64,000 bases of DNA from Limnephilus marmoratus (lineage: Eukaryota; Arthropoda; Insecta; Trichoptera; Limnephilidae). The position numbers and the translations under genes are program-made. Every line of letters begins with the position of its first letter. Within the stretch, counting starts at the first letter, position 1. Below are positions 31,770 to 44,217 of the stretch, piece after piece. A model generated the notes under the pieces. That model did not search any database. It worked only from the letters and a program-made list of their open reading frames with translations, and was not told the DNA's origin. Location: NCBI GenBank assembly GCA_917880885.1, contig OU862915.1:41052676-41116675 (forward strand). The letters are read 5' to 3'.

Positions 31770-33540
31770 AATAAATTTCTATTGCAAAAGTATTGATTAT
31801 AGCGGATGACAAGATGCACTAATGTATGGTTCGAAACACTGGTAAATCATCGTGCTTGATAAAATGAACCAGATATGTCGTCTACTTGTCTATTTGAAGA
31901 AAAAATGCAGTTTTTGTAATATTTTTATTTGAAAGTATTATTGTGACCAGTGAATAAATATTACATCATTGTGGTTTAAATTTTTGGGAATCATTGTGAA
32001 TTCTGATCCAGTTGTGTATACTTATTGACAATTGAATTTCTGCGTGTTTAAAAATTACTTAATTCATTCAAGTGGATGAAAATTACTTAGGAGGCCTCCT
32101 ATGTGTTGCAAAGATCGACAATTAAGGTTAGTGTTATCTGTTTTTTCTTTTGAGGTTCTGCCAGATCGTTATTTTTGGTAATATATGTTCGCGTAAAGTG
32201 GAGTCACCATCATATTTTTTTAATATTACACGCCCCAAACTCGCAAAATACAACACTTAACAAAGTAGGTACATAAGACTGGTCAGTTTTGACTATATCA
32301 CAGTTGTAATATAAGCTGGTTTCTAATGTAGGTACATAAATAAGACCAGTCATTGGCTCTGCTTGTCCCACCCATCGCGAACGGCTACCACATCGAGACT
32401 AAGCGTCACAGGGTGTACTTCGTGGTGAGGATTTGGCAACGGGAAACCAGGTTGCACGCCAGTGTTAAAAGATTGCGCGTAAAATCGTTTTTCGCGACTG
32501 CAGCACCTTGGAGACCTTATTTTACGGACAACCTTAGTACTTTTGTCTATTGTCATTTTATAAGTAATGGCTGTCATAAATAAGAGGAGTTAATTAATTT
32601 ACGCAACGTTTTCTTAAAAATATTTTTCAATAATCATCAAGGAAGATGAAATACTAAACTCTCGAATAGTCTCAGTTAAAAAAGGACTTCGCAACACTCA
32701 CAATTATGTAATTTAAGCCTCTCTACGTTAGAGCTAACAAATATAGTAGTTAATTTTGAGGGCAATGAACAAAAACAATATATTGTGAGGCCATTTTTTT
32801 TTTGATGCCTAGTTTGTCTGAGAAGGGTTAAAAGCCAAAAAAATCTTCTTTCTCAGATTCCGGCTACTAATTTCCTAGATACGCGAATGTACAGCTTGGA
32901 GTTTATTGCAAACTCTCGACATTTATTTCTTAACCAACAATACACTGTCGGAGTATATTTCTTCTCCTGCCCCCGCCACCTTCCTCCTCTACTGCGCCAG
33001 GAAGTTTTTCATGAAAATTCTCAGAAGGCTCTGCAACAAGAGATGAATTCAAAGCCTACTGCACTGAATTTTCAAGAAATTATAATCAAATGAATGCGGT
33101 ATTGTGTTGGTAAAGCGAGCACTGCTGGCTCGAGCGAGAATTAGATAAAGAGAAATAACGAGGGTTTCTTGTTCATTTGTTGTGTTTTCTGGCGGCGAAA
33201 CATAATCCACTTCCCCTGCAAAATTAAATAAATATTTGTTAGAGAAAGCAAGACTAACATTGACGACTTTCGTCGCTGAGCGCTCAAACACTTCGGCTGC
33301 GAATCCAAAAGTCGCGGTTTTTAGGTTCGGCACACAAAAACAAATACAGTCTAATTTTAATGATTTTAATTTTTCACGGTCAACGGTATTATCGTTATTA
33401 TACCATAAATACATATTACACGTCACAAAATATTAGTTGTAGGTACATAAGAAATAATTTAAAAAAAGAGTTATAAGTTAATTGGGGCATTTGATTAAGA
33501 AGTGACACAAAGGGCTACACTTACATTCAATACTATAGTA
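31770..33540. other. No firm gene; two weak coding hints
   Basis: At 32340-32580 a GC-rich block has open frames on both strands but no motif. At 33219 (minus) TTTTGCAG precedes an open frame GEVDYVSPPENTTNEQE..., which looks like an acceptor plus exon but matches no part of alkaline phosphatase that I know and has no donor in a sensible place. Confidence 0.35.
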
Positions 33541-33544
33541 AATA

Positions 33545-33800
33545 AATAAAAATTAATATTGATTGAAAATATATGATAAAATAGCCTTCTTGCGCCTAGC
33601 TTCCGTGTAGATAAGTAGATCCGCCACATCTGTGTATCTATTACTAACTTCATGTACTCAGTCCTGTTGTTGTTACATTGAAACAAGATTTTGGAGCGAG
33701 TTGCTCTAGTGGGTATATGAAATTCGATGAGCTTAGTTAAATCAGGACTATCTATTCTATGAGACGGTATAATAACACGGTATGATATAATGTATATGCT
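33545..33800 (-). pseudogene. LINE ORF2 C-terminal remnant
   Basis: The minus strand reads ...RIDSPDLTKLIEFHIPTRATRSKILFQ..., NRTEYMKLVIDTQMWRIYL. The spacing 'F.IP.R.TR....F.....RT.Y.K....RM.R.Y' is typical of Jockey/CR1 C-termini. It is short and isolated. Confidence 0.5.
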
Positions 33801-34029
33801 GCTCATGTTGTAGAAATGTCTATGATTCCGGTTTTGTGCTTCCGGCCAGCCTCTCTCAAAACGAAAACCGGCATAATGTCAATATTGTAAATAAAGGCAA
33901 AAAACCGTATCTCAAACATCAACACATCTATGATTATCAAATCAAGTCGAGTAAAACACTTGTTACATAAAAATTTCTGTAACAAGGTGTGTGCACCCTC
34001 TTACACACACTTTATATATGGTTTCGGTG

Positions 34030-34790
34030 TGTGGCACCTCTAGTGCTTGCTTATTGACATTTGGGCATTGGTAATATTGCGAGCCCTGCAATATTTTTGT
34101 ATGCAACAGTTGCTGATCCTGGACAAATTCAAATCAGGAGATTTGAAAAGAGAGCTCCTCATTCTTTGAGCAGCCACAGGTGACCACGGCCACCGTCCCT
34201 GTGGTGGCTCGACGTAATCAAAGAGTCATATTCGCCATTATTTTATCAACATGTGAAGATTGATATATATCCGCGCCCATCAGCGGCATCCATCATTGAG
34301 GACCATCAGGTCAATGATTAAAATCCTGGATCAGCAGCGGAGTACCGTGGGAGCCCATTATTTCTGCTGGTTAAAAAACACATCCAGCATCTGCGGACGC
34401 AGACATGACAAGACCTTCCGACTACACCTGGAGCCAGAGGTGCTCGCATAGATGCGGCCGAAGATCGCCCACCTTGGCCGTCATCAACATAGTCGGCTGG
34501 CTGGCAACCGCCCTGGGACGGGACGTCGCTGGGAAACCGCGGGACTGGAGGCCTGATTCGTCGCTCCAGCCTGCCGTTCAGCACATGTCAGCAGCGGAGG
34601 GAGCTGACCGCACATCTCCGAAGGCAGCAAGCAGCATCATGGAACGCCTACGTACGGCATCACCCATTCATCAACTTTAAACGGTACTAACGCTCCATAA
34701 CATTGCCCATTCAGATTTACCTGCCAGATTTACCATTCAGATTTGCCCATTTAGTCTAGCCCTGATTTTTTAATTGTATCTACTTATAAA
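34030..34790. other. GC-rich stretch of unknown nature
   Basis: GC content rises sharply between about 34150 and 34640, and frames are open on both strands (34318-34584 minus, 34405-34680 plus). The peptides are rich in Arg, Ala, Pro and Ser and carry no motif I recognise. The block ends in 'ttataaataaac'. It may be part of an unknown retroelement or an untranslated exon. Confidence 0.35.
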
Positions 34791-34984
34791 TAAACTAATT
34801 TAACTGTCTGAAAGCAATAATCTCTTTTTATTAAATACCCTATCATACAAAGTATACACAGCCGCCTGTTTAAGGTCCACGCCTGAGATAAAAATTCTCC
34901 AGAAACTTTCTAACTTGTCTCTTGCTCTCCATCTTACATTGGAAGCTGAATATTCCCTAACATTTTGGCTCCAACGAAATATTT

Positions 34985-35095
34985 TCATAACACACTTTTC
35001 AAAAACTACGCTCCACACAGCATCCCCAAAGATTACACCGGCCTTGAGGGGAATTATTTTCATCAGGCCTTCCTGTGTGGAGCTAGTTCCCACTG
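34985..35095 (+). repeat. Repeat family A, 3' end only
   Basis: 'gctccacacagcatccccaaag', then the hairpin half 'ccggccttgaggggaat...catcaggcc' and 'tgtgtggagcta' match the end of family A. Confidence 0.6.
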
Positions 35096-35129
35096 CAACG
35101 CATGCCATATTCAAAGAAATACATTGTTT

Positions 35130-35325
35130 CCCGTGCGTCCCCGTTCCCCTCCCGCTTCCCTTCCTAGCTAGCTTTTTAAATTGTAGCCTATATGCTATTC
35201 TAATGTATGAGCTATATTATTGTAAAGTTTCATTAAAAACCATTAAGTAGTTTTTGCGTGAAAGAGTAACAAACACACATGCATCCACATAAACTTTCGC
35301 GTTTATAAAAACTATAAGTAAGATT
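35130..35325 (-). mobile_element. Helitron-like element, 5' end in minus orientation
   Basis: 'aagtagtttttgcgtgaaagagtaac', 'acacacatgcatccacataaactttcgcgtttata' is the reverse complement of the standard start ('ataaacgcgaaagtttatgtgg...'). A pyrimidine-rich scrap lies at 35130-35165. Confidence 0.55.
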
Positions 35326-36100
35326 ATAATTAGCAAATTCGTTTCGTTTTTAATCTTTTTAGTGCGAAAACTAAATTACTTACACCGTAAGGCCTCTGAT
35401 ATATTTATTCAAAGATCTAAATAAACTGACAAGGCTACAGGAGGAAACCGCTGTCAACGTTAAAAAGGTAGCAACAAAATATCTTATTCCCTGGAGAAAT
35501 TGTTCCAACTCTAATTCGGACTTTCAAATAATTGCGTTTGCCCTTTCCCGAACAGCGGCGGTTTTGGAAGAATTTCGGGATTTTACCACAATTTAAACTG
35601 GGCTATTTCTCAATCTCAATTACGGTGTGATTCAAGCGCGCAATAAATGTGCCAGTTTAAAAAAAATATATGTTGAAAATTTACCTAACTCTTTTCATCA
35701 ATGGTTATATAAAAAAACACGCCCGCGCAACCCGTCCAGCCGCTCCCAATTAACAAATAAATATATAAATTAAGCCGTAAAAATGACAACATAAAGTCCA
35801 TGAAATCAATTGTGACTCTTATAGTGGTGTTTTCCAGCCTTTTTATCAAAGGATTAGACCTTTTGACGGTAATAATACTAGCGAGTATCCGCCGTGCGCT
35901 CACCGGAATTGTGTAGGAAATAATTTCATAACGTCAGGGCTCACTATTATATATATACAGAAACCTTCGCATACAACAAGGCATGCATACAATAAACATC
36001 AAAATTTCATCACAATCGGTTTAATGGTTTTGAAACGCACAAAGGACAAACAAAGAAATTCATTTTTATGTTCATCGCTTATTAGAGACTAAGAAATCAT
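35326..36100. other. No gene recognised
   Basis: AT-rich sequence. A scrap at 35940-36070 ('atatatacagaaaccttcgc...aatcggtttaatggttttgaaacgc...aaac') looks like another Helitron-like piece. Confidence 0.4.
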
Positions 36101-36111
36101 AATAGTACGGC

Positions 36112-36232
36112 GACATTTTTTTTTATTTTTATTCTTTATTCATAAACATACCTTAGGTATACAGTTTTTGTAAGTTTTTCGACTGCCACACTAGGCACAT
36201 GCCCGTATTATGGTAGTCGAAGTACGTATATA
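36112..36232 (-). mobile_element. LINE 3' tail with conserved stem-loop
   Basis: CGACTGCCA pairs with TGGTAGTCG (36180-36221, one G-T pair) around an inner GGCA/TGCC stem. An A-rich tail on the minus strand (36112-36140) follows it. It is equivalent to 2935-3056 and 11391-11500, but with different stem bases that still pair. Confidence 0.55.
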
Positions 36233-36239
36233 TATATAA

Positions 36240-39200
36240 TAAATTATAAAATGGAATGATTGCTAGTTAGTTTTAATATTCATTTAATTATTTTCTCTAT
36301 AAGTTAATGTTCTGCATGCAGATAGATGGGTTTTTACGAGATTAGTGTGTGGTACTGAAACACGGTTTTTATATAAAAAAAGATAAACATAATATAGATG
36401 ATAGGTATAAAAGTAAATTTACGTGAAAATAATGTATTACAGTAAAAGAGAAAGTTTTTAAACTGTAGGTGGCAAGGAAATAATTATATAAAATTTACAG
36501 GTGACGAATTTACGCTGTCTGATTGACTGCGATTAATAAATAATACGTGACTAAGTGCATGTTACAGAAATAGAAAAATAATGTATTCGTATATTATAGA
36601 TAAACAGAAGGAATAGAAAAATATATGCAATATCTCCTATGCGAAGATCCTTAGATATTAAAATATGGTACCCACATAAAAATATTATTCAGGTACCTAT
36701 GTGTTTCGTTTACGTAAAAATATAATTCAGAAAATAATGGTAAACTTGAGTAAGTATGTCTGGTGTCGCGAAACTGCGACTCCACTGTTAATTGGCGGTA
36801 AATGCTGCAGAGCAAAGCCTATGCAGCCCTCAAAGGACCAGTCCAGAAACTACGTGAAAACGCTAAGTTATACGGGACGATTAAATAGCATACACTCGCA
36901 AAACCTGATGGTTAGTCAGTCGATAGTTCAGATCTGTGCTTTTGGAAAATTAGATAAGCACAGATTGGAATAAGGAAAATAGGACTCGCCGTTGCAGATG
37001 GGGCCTCGCTGATCTCCAGTTTTGGTGTACACTTCTCACTGTTTAAAATTCGCAATATTCTTATAACAAGAGGTTACGATTCATGCGCCCTGTCTGAGAT
37101 GTTATTTTGTACTGAGCAGGAAAGCACACTGTCACCTCTCCAAAGTTGAGTACTTTCTTGCAACAATTTTTATGGTGACATTTTGGAAGGAAAGATTAGG
37201 TAGGTGGGATAAATTCAGGATTTTGACATATCTACTCACCAAGTCTGCGAATGCAATTCCCAATCAATCCTATATAAAAACGCGCGAACAATGTCGATAT
37301 TTGAGGTGAATTTGTTTCCAAGTGTGTGAAGGCTAGGACCAGGTACGTTTATGTGGTGGTTTGTTCAGAATTATTGTTGTAGAATAATATATTTTACCTT
37401 GTTGTTCGATTAGGTACTCATATCTTCACAACAGGAGTTCACAACAGTTTAATTCAGAGTGCATAATTTTACACAGAAAAGTTAAGTAATTCATTATTCT
37501 TCTATTTTGTTTCGGACGCAATTTAAGCTTATTTAATAAAGAGATTGAATAGGAGTTTGTTATTTGAGGTTAATAATTTCTGAAATCGTAATTCTAACAA
37601 GCTGCATACTAGTGTGATATAGATGGTTTTTATAATTTCCGACGAATTGAAGTCTTTGATTTTTCTGACAGTGCGTTCACGACTCAAAAGAAGTTGATGA
37701 TAGAGCACATTAAGTTAATTTAGGTAATATTTCACAAGAACGGCGCTCTAAATATTTACCAATTATTATTATTACTGTCATCATTATTATAATTTTTTGT
37801 TTGAAAACTCTACCTGCCTTAGTGCCTGTTCAAAAGGGGCGAATTTGCCTCGAATCGTTACGCGCGTAAGCGTAAGCGCGCAGGCGAGGTACTAGGCTAG
37901 GTACTAATGTATTACGTCCAGAAGCATCGCCTTTGTTAAAAATACGGGCGAAACTCGTGTAGTGCGCGTGTAGTTGGTATTAAGACCAAGGCAATGCTGC
38001 GGGTGAATTCCACGCTCCTTCTGGGTGCAAACGTACGCGCATAATGATTAGCTCCATCTGAACAGGGTCTTAGTAATTATCACCACGCGACCCGGCGAGA
38101 AAGGTTCGCTATTGGAATCCCGAGAAGGGTGAAGTATGACTTTTTTTATTAAAATGTGCAAGTAACTTCTTGGTGCGTGGAATAATGTGTATTATTAACG
38201 CTGTTGGAGTTTTCAAATGGAAATAACATCATTATAGGAAACTGAGTGATGTCATCAAAGGGCTGAACCTTTGGACGATTACGCTTTATTTTACCCTTTT
38301 GACTGCATTCATTTATTACTTGTTAGTTGGGTGTGTCGGTGCTTTGCCTGAGCGGCCTCTGAACGTAGCGATTGAAAGAATTTTTATATCTTCTCAGAAT
38401 ATTGGACATATTAAAATAATCAGGAAAAATAAGCTTCCTTTGGGCATACCGGTGCCCTGATAACTAGTCTTGTTTAATGCCCGATGAATATCTTAATCAG
38501 ATTGTAAATGCCAAAATTTAAAGAACATTTGATTGTGTTTTTTATCACATAGAAAAGACGAGAGAAGGGAAAAAGACCTACCACCATAAAAAAGAATCAT
38601 ATAAAACTTATATCAACGCAATTTGTGAGAGATTTAACAATTGCTGTAATCACAAACGCGACAATATTTTGACTGATAATGTGGGTATTTTAAAATGATT
38701 GTATAAATAATATTGTGAACTGACATCGGTAGGCACAATTTTAATCATCTTCTTTTTTCTTCTGATTCCCAAGTAGGGCTTTGTAAGGAAGGAAAGGAAC
38801 AATTCGAAAATGGATTAGTGCCAAAGCCGTTTCAATACAACTGTCGTTTTATATCTTTTTGTGTTTTCCTTTTAAAAATACCACGTAAGTGTTAAAATTA
38901 AATGTTGCAAGATGCTTTCTTGAAAACCAATGCATCGCCCAAAACATTTACTTTCAGTGCTAACTCTTGTTCAATTACAGTGGAAGTTTTTAAAAGAATT
39001 TCAAGTCAAAACAAGGCGTGGTAATATTAAAGAAAACCGGAAATTGGATTTAGGAACACCGCCTGAAGCCGTTCATAGGATTAAAATTTAATAAAAATGT
39101 CTTTGAAAATGTCGAGGAAAACAATTATGCTTCTGAAACGATCTCAGCTAGGGATTAATTACCAGCTTATTTTAATATTATACCAATATGTCTATTTGTT

Positions 39201-39925
39201 TGTTTTTTAATGTAGGTTTTTAATACATTGGAACCATCTGTTATATCTTCTCTTAGGGTCCTTCTTCAAGTAATAAACCCTTCACAAGATTGACTACTGA
39301 GTTTTTTATTCACAATTTAGGTTTTACATGATAGGACACTTCAAATGAGACAAATGATTATTATACAGCTCGGTTCCTCCTTCAAGAGAACCTTGTAAGT
39401 AAGCCTTGTTTGTTAATCGATTATTTTACAGAAAAAGAGGCAGATACTAAGGGAACCGGCTCTTTTATAAAAACTCAACACAAAATGTAAACAAGAAAAA
39501 TAATGACAACAGACCCTGTTTTACCATCCTACAGTCTGTCGGTACGTAGGAGTACTCTTAGCAAAGGCTCGAACCTTTTGAGAAGGATAATTGACATGGA
39601 GGGCAGTAATTTATAAATAAATCCACAGTTATAAAAATGCAAAGTAGGTGCCTGATATAAAAAAATGATATTAAAAAAATACTACAAGAGCAATGCCTGC
39701 TATATGAACAAAACATAAACTTAACAAAGTCGTTAATTTTCTTTATTGGATGCATGACACAAAATGACGTCAAACTTGGAACAGAAATATAAGAAAATTT
39801 ATTTTTAAACCGAAGAAGAGTATTATTGAAGTGTATCTTCAATAATCAAAATCTCAAAAATAATGGCGATTCGTTTAATTAAAATAGTTTCCAAATAGAA
39901 TTGTTACATATTGTTACTAATTCTG
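36240..39925. other. No gene recognised (long stretch)
   Basis: Low-GC sequence without a supportable exon, repeat copy or RNA gene. A slightly GC-rich block (37840-38050) contains short repeats of cgtaagcg and aggtactaggctaggtac but no coding signal. Confidence 0.45.
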
Positions 39926-39929
39926 TTAT

Positions 39930-40655
39930 ATATGTCATATGTACGGTTACAACTCGAGTTCGCCTCAGTAATTTGGAATCCTCAATATCAAACATATATT
40001 CATCGCATTGAAAATATCTAGAACAAATTTATAAAACACCTATCTTATCGTTTTAGTTATCATCGATTTGATCATATCGCTTTATATAAACGCAGAAAAA
40101 TCTCTGATGCATTATTCTTACACAAAATCGTGAACTGCCTTGTTGATTCATCATATCTGTTAGAAAATATTGTATTTCGTTGCCCCTAACAAAACACAAG
40201 ATCGAACGACTTATTTAGAATACCACACAGTAAATCTAAATACGCGCAAAACTCTGTAATAGTACGTATCTGTGAAACTTACAATGCCTTACGAGATGTG
40301 GACATTTTCAACCATGACTTGAAATCATATAAAATGCAGCTTAATAAATTAATAATTTAAAATACTTTTTTTCTCTTTTTTGTGAAAATTATATTATTAT
40401 CAACCATAGTAAATAGTATAACCATGTTTGTTAATAATTTTATGTTTTTCTTTATTAAGTTTTATGTTCTTCTTTTTATGTTTTTCTTTATTGTGTTTAT
40501 TTTTTTTCTTTTGGTCATTTAATAAGTTGAGTAGGTAAAAATACTAAACCAATATTTAACATGATGGAACTTAATTGATCTACAACACATGAAATTTTAT
40601 TGTTATAAAATTATTTTACTGTATGACTGTTTGTTTCCTCAATAAAATTAAAAAA
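39930..40655 (+). pseudogene. LINE ORF2 C-terminal remnant with A-rich tail
   Basis: The plus strand reads LEFASVIWNPQYQTYIHRIE..., KFIKHLSYRF, KRRKISDALFLHKIVN, then SVIVRICETYNALRDVDIF, with two in-frame stops. 'LEYASVIWNPQY..YI..IE.IQ..F' is the Jockey-type C-terminal signature. A T-rich then A-rich tail (to about 40655) ends the copy. Inactive. Confidence 0.82.
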
Positions 40656-40659
40656 AAGA

Positions 40660-41100
40660 AATAAAAAATACCTGGTTTTCTTTCTAAAAGAACACACATG
40701 AATCCCAGGCCACAAGTATTTATTACGTTTTTAATAAGTGGGCAAAAAATGGGTTTATGCAGAAAACATATGTTTTCATGTAAATCTTATGGGTAGTTGG
40801 TATCCATAAAATATCTAAAATAAGTTTGTCTGAAATGTACCTAACAGAAAACTACAAATCTATTAGCGTTTTTACCGAAAGAAATAAACATAAGACATCT
40901 TACTTTGCGTAGCCTGCAAACGGTTTGAAAATGATTTGAAAGTCGAAACAACTGCTCGCAGGTAATTGAAAATCTATATGATTTTATTTCATCTAAAATT
41001 ATACAGATTTGTGTAGACTAAACAAAAAAACCAAAAACCAATTTTAATTTTTATTGTTGTTGTTATCAAGTTTATTTGGTAGACCTCCATTTTAATGTTT
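40660..41100. other. No gene recognised
   Basis: AT-rich non-coding sequence. Confidence 0.5.
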
Positions 41101-41101
41101 A

Positions 41102-41330
41102 TTTCTTTTATAGATTTAATAATATTATTATTTAATAATAATAATATTCTTCTTTGTGTGCCCTATCAAGTCCCTACGACGTTGGCGATCACCCTTGAAA
41201 ATGTCTCTCCGTCTTGCGCTGCCCAGAATAGCTCCTTCACACTTTTAATGCCGGTCCACTCACATATACTTCGCAGCCAAGACATTTGTCTCCTACCAGG
41301 CCCTCGGCGACCCTCAATCTATTTAATCTT
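41102..41330 (-). pseudogene. RTE-type LINE 3' end, second family
   Basis: The minus strand reads RRGPGRRQMSWLRSICEWTG, then KSVKELFWAAQDGETF and VIANVVGT-stop, the usual end of RTE-like ORFs but distinct from the 30-kb family. It is followed at 41102-41150 by a (TTA/ATT)n microsatellite tail, as is common for RTE elements. Confidence 0.75.
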
Positions 41331-41334
41331 TACA

Positions 41335-42075
41335 AACCGTTTGTATCAGACCACTTTTCTATTCCATACAAATACTATAAACAATAGGGCGCTGGACTCC
41401 AATCGTCACTTCAGTTTCGGGAGATGGTTTATAAATAACGACTCAAATAGCTTTCGGGTAATGACATGAAATATTTATTTTCAGATGGTTTTTATACTAA
41501 ATTTTACGTACACCTGTTTTGAAGGAAAACGTAAACATGTTTTGCATTTCTCCATCTGTTGTTTATCTTAATTACCCCAGGTGTTTGAGGCAGGTTTGAA
41601 TAACAAACTGGTTTGGACATGTGTATTGTTTTCTTGCCTGAGTTGACCTGATTTCCCCAGGCGGACGAACGCACCTGCTTAAAATGCAGGATTTATCATG
41701 CAAGGCGTTTTGGTTGCTAAGTGTTTTAGTGCTTGAACAACACGTGCAGCCTTTTGTGTAACATTTTGCAAGAATCGACTTGATTAATATATTGTTTATT
41801 CTTCTCTGAATAGGTAGTAGGTGATAATGTTTTGAAGGGACACGTGCGGCGGCCAGCTGTGATTTTTCACGTTAACAAATTAGTTTAGACACGAAGTGTT
41901 TTTCTTGCATGGGTTGACCGCATTTCACACCTGTGGTTTGTGATAATGCGAGGTATTTTGCAAGAATCGACTTGTCCATTAGTTGTTTACTGTTCTCTTG
42001 TAGGCAGTAATATTCTGAAGGAACAGGTGTGGCGACCAGCTGCAAAAGTTTCACGTAAACAAGATTTTAATGCAT
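41335..42075. repeat. Imperfect local duplication, no gene
   Basis: 'tttgcaagaatcgacttg' occurs at 41765-41782 and 41951-41968, each followed by 'ttgttta..cttctc', 'aggtagta..' / 'aggcagtaat' and 'gaaggaaca/gggacacgtg.ggc..ccagctg'. Two diverged tandem units of about 185 bases are visible. Nature unknown. Confidence 0.55.
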
Positions 42076-42084
42076 CAAGGCGTC

Positions 42085-42235
42085 TGTTACACCGTTTATT
42101 ATAAACAAGTTCTGTTGTGCAATTATTATTACGCGTGATAGCTGTTTCACCTTCGCCTTCAGAAGGCGAAACAGCTGTCGCGCGTAATAAAAGGTACATA
42201 ACTAAACTTGTTTATAATAAACTGTTTTTATAGAT
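42085..42235. mobile_element. Foldback relic with GAAACAGCTGTC motif
   Basis: Arms 'tttattataaacaagttct...acgcgtgatagctgtttc' and their inverse (42157-42230) meet at 'ccttcgccttcagaagg'. On the plus strand GAAA-CAGCTG-TC (42171-42182) has the 3' half of a hammerhead; the catalytic CUGANGA box is lost at the junction. It is related to 29690-29815. Confidence 0.45.
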
Positions 42236-42239
42236 AAAA

Positions 42240-43255
42240 TAATAATATTATTAAATTGTAAAAATATAAAAGAAATAATAACCATAAAAAATTGGCTTAA
42301 AAAAAATTTTGCCTAGCTCACATTGGAATTTAAAGTTCGAAATTTAAGCGGATATTGGATAATGTTTTACGATTTTTTATGACTATTTTATGCGCCACGT
42401 GTGATGGAAATTTGTAAAGCTTAGTTTTTAGCCAAAACAGCGAGAATACAACGTGTTCCACCCCGCATTCCTGAATAAAATGGCACTTTATTAACTTCAC
42501 AACTAATTTGCTTCATAATGTAATACTGCCAAATTATGTAGAATCTAAACCGGATGTCGACAAAGTATAACAGTGTATCCCCGCGAAATTCCGGCAATTT
42601 CCGGGAAATTAAAATAATTTCCATTAATTTACTATAAAATATGTCTGAAACTCCACCGGTTTGGAAAATTACCCTTCACAAGGTTATTTTTAACAAAGTT
42701 ACAACGATATCACTTCCCGATAGTGTTCAAATTATTTACGAGGGTTTATTAGGAAAGCTCCGCTAAGAATTTAATTGGTTATTTCTTGATTTGGGGCTCA
42801 GCAAAAGCTTATTTTCCAAATTGAATAAATAGAATTGTGATTGGAGTTCAACGAAGATAATAAATATAATATGAACGAAAGTCCGACGCCGCCGTTGCAA
42901 ATTTGAAAACATTGATTCAGAGACAATTAGATTAAACCTTTAGACAACCGTAATGACCTCGCTGGTAGGTATTTAATAAAAAATAAAATAAAATTCATAA
43001 TTTAGAAGTGTTACGACGTTGTGAGGCTAATAGCAGTAGAGGGAGGCAGGTGGTTGGAACGTTGATATCTAGGAAGTACCTGGCAAAGTACTAAACACGA
43101 TAAATATAATTAAAGCCATGTTTCATTTCTGAATACTGGTATTAAACTGGTGTTTTAAAAATAAATTAACTCTTAATATAAAAAAATGTCAAGTTATGAG
43201 ATTCCGCAGGAAAAAAAAACCATTGTTGTTCAATTACTTTCTCAATGATCACATC
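42240..43255. other. No gene recognised
   Basis: AT-rich non-coding sequence. Confidence 0.5.
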
Positions 43256-43261
43256 TTATTA

Positions 43262-43455
43262 TCTTTTCCGAAGAAAACTTTTTCTAGCAGGTTTTCACTT
43301 TGTGATGGCATTATTTATTTTATTAAAAGACAAATAACTTTGCTTACATCACTTTATTTTATACACAATCTACATGTTTCGTGAACAATGTTCACATCTT
43401 AGGAGTAAATGTACACTGAAGTCACAAATTAAATACAGATTACATATTAAGAGGA
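43262..43455 (-). mobile_element. Penelope-like element end (pLTR fragment)
   Basis: It aligns with 48287-48520: 'cgaagaaaac', 'ctttgtgatg.cattatttatt', 'cttacatcactttatttta', then the hammerhead-like motif and 'attacatat'. It is a solitary diverged copy of one end of the same element. Confidence 0.65.
43370..43405 (-). ncRNA. Degraded hammerhead-like motif
   Basis: Minus strand: CTAAGAT in place of CTGAAGAA, then the intact stem GTGAAC/GTTCAC with loop ATT, GAAA, CATG, TA. The G-to-A change in the core should abolish catalysis. Confidence 0.5.
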
Positions 43456-44200
43456 ATATAAACGCTAGAAATATTTCGAATCTCATGCCTGCAAAATTTT
43501 AAAATCGAGCGTCTTTTTGCACGAGGCTAGTAAGCGAAAAAGTGGTTTTTATTTATTTTGTGCATAATTTTATAAGAACGAAAAAAAGTTAGAACATAGA
43601 TAAAGTCAAAAATAGTCTTAGCCGTAAAGGGGTATTTTTTAAAAATTGTTACTTACATTACTTCATAGTTAAGTCAGGAGAAAACATTTTTTTTTGTGGT
43701 TTACGCTTATATTTTTTGTTACGTAAATAATAATTTTATTGTAATTCCAATACATAGATAAAGTAGTTAAAGCTTCAATTTATCCGCAGCATATTTTTTG
43801 GTGTTCATTAGGTAGGAGTGAATTCTTTTTTTTCACTGGGCGGTAATGTAAGAGTCAAAATTTGATGCCTTTTAGGTTTAAATTAAGCCATGTAAAATAT
43901 TATTCAATTTTTTTTAGGGTAACTGCCTCCGCAACGGGATTGAATTTACGAAAATAGTCGGTTTTACACTCTAATTGGAAGTCATGTTTATGTACGATAT
44001 TTTTGAATAAACATACTAATTTTTATCAAGAAAGTTTACTTGGTATAAATACAGATTCGACACATAATAAAAAGAAGGTCGAATTTGTGTTTAATAATTT
44101 AAGAAAAAGGGAGAGAGGAAGCGCGGGAGGTGATACTTAGCTTGCTTGCTCTATTTGTTCGAGGCTCGGATCAGTCGCACGCTCGTTTGTCGTTAAAATT
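43456..44200. other. No gene recognised
   Basis: AT-rich; the last 100 bases (44110-44217) are slightly more mixed and would be the 5' region of the pseudogene that follows. Confidence 0.4.
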
Positions 44201-44217
44201 ACGTTCGATATTTTTTT

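Noticed and set aside
33049..33219. Possible upstream exon of alkaline phosphatase on the minus strand
   Set aside because: An acceptor-like TTTTGCAG is present, but the peptide matches no conserved block of the enzyme and no donor follows in frame.
34318..34680. Open frames on both strands in a GC-rich block
   Set aside because: Arg/Ala/Pro-rich peptides without recognisable motif; open frames are expected by composition in GC-rich sequence.
42148..42182. Complete hammerhead in the GAAACAGCTGTC foldback
   Set aside because: The CUGANGA box is missing or merged into the inverted junction on both strands, so only a half-motif can be claimed.
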